Below, piece after piece: positions 56,411-64,000 of a stretch of DNA of 64,000 nt. The notes below the pieces were generated by a model. It made no database searches, had not been told where the DNA came from, and saw only the letters and a program-made list of their open reading frames with translations. Each line of letters starts with the position of its first letter. The first letter of the stretch is position 1. The stretch comes from Thalassia testudinum (taxonomy: Eukaryota > Streptophyta > Magnoliopsida > Alismatales > Hydrocharitaceae), in assembly GCA_037157565.1 (NCBI GenBank), contig JAZHRO010000063.1:150586501-150650500 (forward strand), read 5' to 3'. Position numbers and translations under genes: made by a program.

Positions 56411-57727
56411 TAAAGTGCAAACATACAGAAATTTAGAAAAGTTAGAAGCATTCTCTTAAAAAAATTACATATGGCAAAAATACCAGAAAAAAAAGAAAAT
56501 TATGAAAAAAAACAAAAAAATGGAGGAAGGAAGAAATTTTGAAGTCACATAAACATGAGGAGGAAAAGAGCGAAAAGACAAAAAGGAGCACAAAATGAAA
56601 AAAGAAAAAGAGATAGTCTTTAGAAAGAGATTAAGGGACTAACCGAAGTTCTAGACCACATCAAGGAAAAGAATAAATAAAAAAATGTGCTAAAGAGACA
56701 TGAAAAGAGATTAATAGGAATGCTGATCTTAGGCCATTTGGGCTAGACTCTTAGGCTTAAAAAATTCATGTACCCGCTAGGATCTGGATAATCCTCAAGA
56801 GGTTGGGGAAAATGTGAAGCTTAAGTATTAGGTCTAAGGCTTAGGGAGTATTCGGACTCGTTAACTGACCTTCGGTTTGCGAGACTCGGTAACCTAAGCA
56901 CCCCAATCCACACACAGTCTGGTTTAGTATGCATAACTATCAAAATCACGCAAAAACATTTAGATGTTTTGAAAAAAGTTGCCTAGATTTGGAGCGGCCA
57001 ATCAACAAAAGTTGATTTAGATGAGTTCCTGGTGAAGAGAGGCGGGAAATTCCCCTCGAAGATGCGTAACATATCGTCTCCTCGGTGCTTGTCTCCTAGG
57101 ATATTTACATATCCTACTGGTGGCACGTAAGCACTCTACTGGTTCAGATACCTTGGGCGGTATTATCATAAAATATCGATTGCCAGGGTCTAGATTTGGC
57201 CACGAAAAGCAATGGGTGACATTATCTCGAAATCTTGAAAGCTAGGGTTCTGGGGCTTGCCATGGGCGGTGCTATCATGAAGCATTGATTTCCAGGGACC
57301 TTTAAGGATTGATGATGGGGACGAGGAATCCGATACAGACTGTGTTGAGAAGCCAATCTAAAGCGAGAAATCAAAAGAAAAGAGAGTGAAAACTCTCTAG
57401 ACAAATAAATCCTCTATCTCTCTCATACAAAAACGTACTGCAAACTGAACCAAGGCTAAAATATGTCTCAAGCATGGGTGCTTTAACTGTGGAGTCCAAC
57501 GAACCCTAGGATACTTCCTGCGGGCCTTAAAAATCTTCGTGAAGGATTGAGGCTAAAGCTGTTCAGGTCCGGATCTTGGTTGAAACTTGAGTACCTCTTG
57601 GCCTACTGTCAGCATTCTAACCTAATCACAAAGAAAAAGAAATCACTTATCATAACTAGTGAAAGAAACTCATTATCTAGAGCAGAAGTTAAAACCTTTA
57701 AATTTTGTCAAGGGACTACCAAAAGCT
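56411..57727 (+). other. N2 3' non-coding region
   Basis: About 1.3 kb, AT-rich at first (AAAAATACC-type runs), without a frame. Homologous to the N1 3' region. Confidence 0.6.
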
Positions 57728-57740
57728 AGGCATGGGGGTA
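57728..57740 (+). other. N2 terminal polypurine tract
   Basis: AGGCATGGGGGTA directly before the LTR start TGATGG. Confidence 0.85.
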
Positions 57741-58626
57741 TGATGGGAACACCATCATGAGCCCTAACTGGCTCATTTTGACCTAGAAGAGAGAACAAAA
57801 GCTCCTACATAACCTATAAAAGGGCCTAATTCAAGGAATAACTATTTTGAGAAGAAAATAAGAAACAAAGGGTAAAAATACAATATTACCAATGCAGTAC
57901 AACGGGATTTCTTAGCAGCTAAAAATAGCTCAAATGGTATTAACAAGACAAAAACTGGGTTGGTTCAGTCAGAAAAGGGTTCATGAGCAATCTAAGAATT
58001 AAAGGACTCCTCGTAACCCTAAAATAGACCCGCTTAATTCGAAAAAGTTATGGTCAGGATAAAAATCAACTAAACCCTCTAAAATTCATGGAAAAATATC
58101 CCCTAGGGTTTAGAACCTTCAAATTGGCTCTTGGAACCTATTTTGACCTAAATAGGGGTCTCAGCTAATTATTTGCCCTAATTTAGGTTTTTGTGTAAAA
58201 TGTCCAGTCAAACATGGTCAAACCTAAAATCCAACTTCACCATTGGATTTCCTAGGTCCAAATTAGGTTTGTTCCAAAATTTTCACCTAAGGGGAGGTCA
58301 CCTTGACCTACTTTGTAAAATAGTCCTCCCAATTACATTTTGACCCCTAGCTTTTGAAAATCATTACACAGACCCCCTATCTTCCTCGCCACTCTTTGCA
58401 ATTAGGTCCCTCCGCCATTACAGCGGAGGAGTCCTACTCCGGCGAGGATTTTACAAGGATTTCTTCCTGATTCCTCAGAAATCCCCTCTCAGATTTGAAA
58501 GGGAGATTCTTTGAGGAATTCCCTATCATCTGAACGTAAGCCCAAGATCTGATTCACACCCAATCTCTCGTGTGAACACTTGAGAGACATGGGTATCCTT
58601 CGCACATTCCTACTCTGGTGAGGATT

Positions 58627-58659
58627 CTTGTGCTTGGAAGCTTACCTTCCAGGCACAAG
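58627..58659 (+). other. Hairpin upstream of the TATA box, N2 second LTR
   Basis: CTTGTGCTTGGAAG and CTTCCAGGCACAAG are separated by CTTAC. One A-to-G change relative to 45453-45485. Confidence 0.65.
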
Positions 58660-58674
58660 AGCCTCTGCCAGTAC

Positions 58675-58684
58675 CTATAAAATG
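58675..58684 (+). promoter_or_regulatory. N2 second LTR TATA box
   Basis: CTATAAAATG, identical to 45501-45510. Confidence 0.75.
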
Positions 58685-59708
58685 ACCCCCTGATCCGGCC
58701 ACTTAGATCCAGCTTGGCTTGGCCGGAGAACACCCTCCAATTCTTCTCTTCTCCTCTAGCCACAACGACCAGCAACTCCTCCTTCTCATCGCTTTGCCAC
58801 AATACCAGTGGCAGAGCTGTCTTCACCTCCTTAATCTGCGTTGCGTCGCACCAGCGCTAGCGCCCAATACCACTTCGTCATTGCTGTTCTCCCTCTACTG
58901 AAACTTTCTTCTCTAGCGGCGGTAGGTACGTGCCTGCTGACCTCTTGCCCCCTTCGACCATTAAATTAGGTTAGAACTCTTCTTCTCTCTCCTCTCTTCA
59001 TTTCCCCCTTCTTTACTTCTACTTTCAACACCTCGACACCGCAGACCACCACCATCTTCCTCATCTCCAGCCGACCACCAGCAAAGGTGAATCCATTGCT
59101 CCACACATCCACACGCCTCGCCAGGCTCCTCATAACCTCCGCCATCATCCACTGACCATTATCCCCATCTTCATCGACCCCCATCACCTCCACACTCGCC
59201 CCCTGACCACACCCATCACCACGGCCACAGAGCGACCTAGGCACGCATCCTAGGCCGCCCCGCGGCCAGCTACCTACCACAGCACCTTTGCCGTGCCACA
59301 GCGAAGCTGCCTGAGTGTTCTAATGAGGCTGCAAGGCCGTATTGCTTGAAACACAGGTCCGACCTCCGCCGCCATTAGCGCTGGCTTGAAGGTGCTTGCA
59401 TCCTTCGTTCCAAGTAGCTGTGCTCCAGGTCACAGGTCCCAGGCGATGCATTCAGCCAGGAAATAGGCTCTGCAAGGTCTTGCAGCCGCAGCAATTGAGC
59501 AAAGCATTTCCTGCGAGCGCAAGCGAAGCAGGTGGGACTTTTAGTCCCACCTCAGAAAGTCTGAAGCGCAATGCATAATATAAATTGAATTTGTGTTTCG
59601 TTCTATTTGCCTCCGAACACGGGGCGGCCCACCTCGTCTGCGACCCATACTACGTAGACCTGGCTGCCTGACCCATTTAACCAACACTCCTCGTGCTCCA
59701 CCCAGCCG

Positions 59709-60170
59709 GTGTGCCTAGACGGGGTGCGTGTAACCCGACCCGAAACCCGATTGGCTCTGGGAGAGCAAACCGAAGAGAGAAATAAAGAGAGAGTGTATGC
59801 GAGGGAGGGTAGGGGTAGGTTTTGCACTCGTGTGTGCAGGGAAAGGAAGAAACCAGAGGAAGCTACGGTCGTAGAGGAGCTAAGGAGGAAAAGCAAAGGG
59901 CTGAAGGCAGAAGCTGAGGAAGCTAAAGAAGAAGGAAGAAGAAGCACTGTAGCAGAGAAGGTGTGGCTGATGAAAAGGCAAAGGCAGAGAAGAAGGAATA
60001 AGAAGGAAGGAGAAATCAAGGAAGAAGAGAAGTCAGAAAAGACGAAGGCCAAAGTCAGAGAGGAAAAGGAAGAGAAGCTAAGGCAAGTACGCACAGGAAA
60101 GGAAGAAAAAGAAGAAAGAGGAAAGCTAAGGAAAGAAGAGAAGGAAGAAGAAGGAAGCACAAGAAGGTAA
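59709..60170 (+). other. Purine-rich tract with an open frame in the N2 second LTR
   Basis: Counterpart of 49367-49732. The frame stays open over the shared part despite base changes, but its start differs. A Lys/Glu-rich low-complexity product, if any. Confidence 0.45.
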
Positions 60171-60567
60171 AGGCAGAGAAAGTCAAAGAAAGAAAGAGAA
60201 AGAGGAGAAGCCAAGAAGGAGAAGGCAGAGAAGGAAAGAAGAACCAAAGAAAGGAAGAAGAGAAAGAGATGAGAACAAACCAAAAGAAGAGTCAAATATT
60301 TTTACATCTGATTCAGTTTCTCTTTTATTGGTACAATTCAATATTCATAAACTCCTACATTATATTTTGAATTAGATTTTGAGTAACTTTAAGTGTTCAA
60401 ATTACATCTATTGAGATTAGTGAATAAATTCCATTTGCTCCTTGTGTTCAACCTCAGACTCAACATTCGAGTAATAAAAATTCTTAGTTGTTTACAAGGC
60501 GATTTCAGTTATACTACAACGCAACATCATTTATCTTTTAAACACCGATTTTGCTGTGTAAAGATTT

Positions 60568-60585
60568 TGGCACAGTTGTCGAGGA
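60568..60585 (+). other. N2 second primer-binding site, tRNA-Asp type (decayed)
   Basis: TGGCACAGTTGTCGAGGA, more changed than the first site. Confidence 0.8.
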
Positions 60586-61767
60586 GAAACGTGCAATTTA
60601 TCACTAATCTCTACATTATTTTTTATTATATTTGAACACTAACTTGCCCTATTTTGTTTTGTTGTGATCATGCAAGGTATTTCACGAGGAAGTCTCCTAC
60701 GCAAATCAACCACTCCAGGGCAAGTAATCCCTCTTCTTCCCTAAATCCATCTCCTAATTCGAGGAAAGACAAAAGGAAGTAATCAAATTAGGAATCAATT
60801 GCCTTCTTTCTAAAGTAATTACCGTCTTCAAGGCAAAAATTTCCTGATCTTGCTAAATTTTGTCAAAGCTTATTGAAGTTGAAGCAATTTTTAGAGATCT
60901 TATCCCACAAATTCCTGTGCCTAGTAGGGATCACGCTTAAATTCCGAATCTCCGTAGACTACACACTTCTTGTTTTCAAGTCCAAAGAGAACTTTTGTGA
61001 AAAGCAAAGAGGATTGGAAATAGAACCAAATTAGGGTTTCTACAGTAGGGTTTTGGAGTGCTAGTTCATGCATGCTTGCATAAAAGAAACAAACCCACCT
61101 ACATCAGTGTGCTACCGAAGCCCTTGATTGAGAAGATTTAAGCAAGAAAAATCCTAAAATTAAGTTCTAAAATCACTTGAATCTTTAAAACCTTGGACCT
61201 AATAACCTGGGAGTCAAATCCGAGTGATTTCTAGGTCTTGACCTAGAATCATTCTACCATCTTTGGGGCAGGTCAGATGAAGCTGACCCTTTGGGTCAAC
61301 CAACCTCCAAATTAGGTCACAACACTAAAACATCTAAAGTTCAAGTGGAAACCCTATGCACCTTTGATCTTAAAATTAGTAGACTTAAGAGGTCAAGGTC
61401 CCAATTCTGGTCTACTTGGAATCTCAATGACAAGAGAGGTCGAGTGGGGGAAACCCTGTAACCCGTGGGGACGCTCTACCGTGTAGGGGTCTTTGCGGGA
61501 CTCTCCCTCTCTGGCTACCCAGGTAATTCTCAGGTGGACAACTTTCTGATCTAGAGGTATCATCCGCTCCGAACCTCCTTAGTCATCCAAACATCTTTGG
61601 GAGCCTCAATTAGGTCAAAAACACATGTAGTCCCTCATCTCCTCTTTAGAGCACACACATAAAATTTCAGTGGGACTCTCTATTTAGATCTATTCATTTC
61701 ACAACTTGATTCTACATCTTGAGCCAAATTCTGATTCTACATCTGGATTCCACCATTTGATACAAAT
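60586..61767 (+). other. N2 second leader
   Basis: Non-coding, homologous to 50148-51278. It contains a leader hairpin at 61470-61491. Confidence 0.65.
61470..61491 (+). other. N2 leader hairpin, second element
   Basis: GAC-GCT-CTAC-CGT-GTAG-GG-GTC, fully paired in both stem parts. Confidence 0.55.
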
Positions 61768-63061
61768 ATGCAACCAAATTACTTAGGACTACCTTTCAAA
61801 AAACCTGAATCACAGAAATCCATGAGGGATAGGATGCCCTTGAATTCTATGAAATTGAATACAAAACCTCAACACCAATAGAAAACATTCAGGTTAATGT
61901 ACCAACAACCACAACCTTCATCATAAACTGTGCCCAAGTATTATTGACTGAAGCCACAAAAGGATCAACCTGAGACATTCTCATAACAAGATATATTGAG
62001 ATAGAAAAGTTACACAATTTTGAATACCTTCAATGCATAACAAATCCTATACTTTAGGAACAACAACAAGATGATCTTGAAAAATGGGAAGAGATGATGA
62101 GATTATTGAAACAAATTATCGACCAGAAATACCCATATATGCCATAAATAGATGATGAACCATCTTGGAATAGTATTTAGGATCAATCCAATTTCCTAGA
62201 TCTCAGGTTTGAGGCACAGAGTGGTTGTGGATTCCCAACCCAAATGGAGTACAATGTGCCTGATAATGAAGAAGGTTGGGAAGTTCCAATTGTAGGAAAA
62301 CACAATATTGAGCCAACCCTAGACCGTGGATCACCAAGCACAAGATTCCAAAACTCCTGCAATGATGAGATTAGCACAGAACCTCTCGAGGATATAAATC
62401 CCGCCCCTTATTCTGATAAGGTGACCCTAGAAGGTTACTCGGACCTAGATTCTAGTGATTCGATCCACATCCTAAGCCTAGAATCTGGATTAGAAACATA
62501 TTGGGAAGATTACGAGGCCCCATATGAAGAAGATCAACTTTTCAATGAAGAGTATGATTATTGGCCTCTATCTGATGAATATCCCTCTCCAACATCCTCA
62601 GAGGATCTGATCAATTTTTCGAAAGTCACGCCAATTTGCGACTCAGAAATCGAGTTGTTTGAGTGGGGTTTCAATTGGGTCTTTCCTACCAACCTAGAAC
62701 ATGAGCCTAGACCAAATAAGAACACCTTTGTAATCTCAGAATTGACATATATGCTAGACCCCAATCAGGCTACTAAATCCACATCATATGATTTATTCCG
62801 TGGAGGAACCTTTGATCTCGAATCTCATTCAGAATGTGATTTTCACAATATCTTCGACGATTTCAAATCCTACCATGATCTCGAAGAAACTCTACTTCCT
62901 AAATTCGACGAACCAATCTACGACCTCATCTCGCATGATTCATTCTTTAGCTTTGAGGTCCTGACTCCCGAGATCACTGATTTAAGTTTAGGTTCCAGTG
63001 AGATGGAATCATTTCTTTTTGATCCAGAGGAATCAAAACCAGAAAATTTCGAGAGTGACTA
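61768..63061 (+). pseudogene. N2 acidic frame, third copy (3' end lost to X)
   Basis: Start ATGCAACCAAAT. A 10-bp loss near 61835 between two GGATG repeats shifts the frame. Further stops follow to about 62180, then a long open stretch from 62244. It keeps a Trp and a Gln codon (62086-62125) at positions that are stops in unit 2, so those stops are copy-specific. X interrupts the frame at 63062. Confidence 0.65.
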
Positions 63062-63501
63062 TGATAACACTACACAAGGGGGTGATAATTATGTTGAATA
63101 TGGCCCATATTAAGAATAAAAGGCAAAACATAAGTAGAATGGGAGCATTGCATGCATCATGTACGAAGATTGCTTATAAAACTATATTAATGGCCATTAG
63201 TGTAAGTACTTGTCAAAGCAGGCCTCAGATGAGCAATTGAACTGCACGGATGGATTTAGAACGACGAACGGAGTCAAACGGACTCAAGATCGACCAAATC
63301 CGACATCCGGAGCTCTTGCAATGGGCCCAAGAAGTTTTGACCATTGAGTTGGAGATCAACGGCCCTCATTGTGCCACATCACGCCAGCTCCACCACACGC
63401 CACCTCTTCATCCAGCCGAGATTAAATCTTGGCCGTCGATCTTCGATCGAATGGTCGAGACTCTCACGCCCGCCCGCAGTCACTGCGACAAAGCGCGGGC
63501 A

Positions 63502-63554
63502 TGGCGCAACGGTTAGCGCGCACGCCCGCACGTATGCGACGTGGGTTCGAGCCG
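63502..63554 (+). other. tRNA-like A and B boxes in X
   Basis: TGGCGCAACGG (63502-63512) fits an A box, with a D-arm-like GCGC-AACGGTTA-GCGC. GGTTCGAGCC (63544-63553) fits a B box. The 31-nt gap is that of tRNAs and tRNA-derived SINEs. The acceptor and anticodon stems do not form well, so it is not a tRNA gene. Confidence 0.5.
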
Positions 63555-63926
63555 CGCCAAGTGTGAAATCGAAGACGAAGGTTGCGTGCGGCAAAATTGG
63601 GCCGCCCGATTAGCAGCGACCGGCTGAGATTTCGCCACATGGCGCACCCACAGCTCGCGAGTGCCCATGCGTGTGCGCACGTCGGTCGATGACGCCCGTG
63701 CACACGCGCGCCCGAGGCACGATCCAAGAGTAGCTGAGGAGAGATCTCAGCCATCCGATCTTCGATCGGACGGCTCTCACGTAGCGGCTACGGATCGCGC
63801 GTGAAGAAGAAACAGAGTGGGTGGCTGACCGACGGGCTGGAGGGCTTCACCGACGCTTTTGGAGTGGTTTTGGCGATGTTCCGGACGTCGCTAAAGCCCC
63901 TTCTTCTTTTAGAAAGCCTTTAACCC

Positions 63927-63934
63927 TATTTAAA
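63927..63934 (+). promoter_or_regulatory. X TATA box
   Basis: TATTTAAA, followed by a CT-rich stretch, about 865 bp into the LTR. Confidence 0.5.
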
Positions 63935-64000
63935 CCCCTCCAACCACTGATTCAAGGCATTCACTTCCCTTGCAACTACTCCACGCCTCTCTTAGCTAGC

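Larger units (their letters stand above)
53861..57010 (+). repeat. N2 internal tandem duplication, unit 2
   Basis: Second copy of 51029-53852. The junction at about 53853-53870 falls at the start of the leader hairpin, with a few bases of uncertain origin (CAGATGC). This suggests a template switch at a structured site. Confidence 0.8.
57741..60564 (+). repeat. N2 second LTR (2,824 bp)
   Basis: It starts TGATGG-GAACA-CCATCA and ends GTGTAAAGA (the canonical CA is changed to GA). It is followed by TTT and a PBS, so it also serves as the 5' LTR of the next internal region. Confidence 0.88.
44567..63061 (+). mobile_element. N2: non-autonomous LTR retrotransposon array (LTR-internal-LTR-internal)
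   Basis: The order is LTR (44567-50126, split by T), PBS, leader, acidic frame, a second tandem copy of leader end, frame and 3' part, PPT, LTR (57741-60564), then another PBS, leader and frame, cut at 63061 by X. The second LTR is followed by a PBS, not by flanking DNA, so two elements share an LTR. That is usual after unequal recombination between copies. No pol domain is present in about 8 kb of internal sequence. The LTRs differ at about 12 of the first 330 positions by eye. Left flank is AGAGT; the right end was not found. Confidence 0.85.
63062..64000 (+). mobile_element. X: start of another LTR, cut by the window edge
   Basis: N2 homology stops abruptly after GACTA (63057-63061), and new sequence starts TGATAACACTACACAAGG. 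A TG start after a 5-bp candidate duplication, GC-rich DNA, and a TATA box (63927-63934) followed by CT-rich sequence fit a plus-strand LTR. The other end, PBS and coding region are outside the window. Confidence 0.55.

Noticed and set aside
63502..63575. Functional tRNA gene
   Set aside because: A and B boxes and a D-arm are present, but the acceptor and anticodon stems do not pair.

Overview
The window is plant nuclear DNA, probably repeat-dense heterochromatin of a flowering plant. I found no host gene. Almost every base belongs to LTR retrotransposons. All six primer-binding sites (PBS) I found are of the tRNA-Asp type (TGGCGCC-GTTGCCGGGGA and variants), and the recognisable pol proteins of E1 and E2 are Ty3/gypsy proteins without a chromodomain (Athila-like, OTA lineage). 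Two further pieces are Tekay/Del-like chromovirus debris. Element names used here are local: E1-E3 are Athila-like elements with coding remains, N1 and N2 are non-autonomous elements, S1 and S2 are solo-type LTRs, T is a chromovirus solo LTR, and X is an unidentified LTR start.

Layout. 1-8539: E1, minus strand, cut by the left window edge (INT, RT-RNase H, protease, gag tail, an unusual acidic frame, leader, PBS, 5' LTR). 8540-~41976: E3, an old minus-strand element of which only gag, leader, PBS and 5' LTR remain. It is split by E1, by S1 (9061-12812, target-site duplication ACCAC) and by N1 (13312-39117, duplication GTGTT). N1 is itself split by S2 (16257-18312, duplication GAGAT) and by E2 (20083-34127, duplication TACCT/TATCT). 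E2 is a full-length 14,045-bp minus-strand element whose gag-pol frame of about 2,013 codons is broken only by ten stops and one frameshift. 41989-42952: chromovirus RNase H-integrase debris. 42953-44566: AT-rich DNA without genes. 44567-63061: N2, a plus-strand array LTR-internal(duplicated)-LTR-internal. Its first LTR is split by T (45783-48457, duplication GCTGC). 63062-64000: the start of another LTR (X).

How the parts relate. N1 and N2 are two related non-autonomous families. They carry LTRs of 2.6-2.9 kb, a tRNA-Asp PBS, a terminal polypurine tract (PPT) and a single acidic reading frame of about 650 codons, but no protease, RT, RNase H or integrase. They must have been mobilised in trans, presumably by Athila-like relatives such as E1 or E2. 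The non-autonomous families and autonomous E2 share a cis layout behind the coding frame: a GGG-AGGCAM-CCC hairpin whose stem sequence changes while pairing is kept, an internal PPT-like motif about 0.2 kb further on, and the terminal PPT and 3' LTR about 1.1-1.3 kb later. N1 and N2 also share a hairpin in the leader. These shared cis elements, the acidic non-gag frame and the recurrent ACGT palindromes in LTRs of two unrelated clades are the most interesting content.

Limits. All alignments were made by eye. LTR tips without a visible target-site duplication (E1, E3, N2, X) are less certain than the others.
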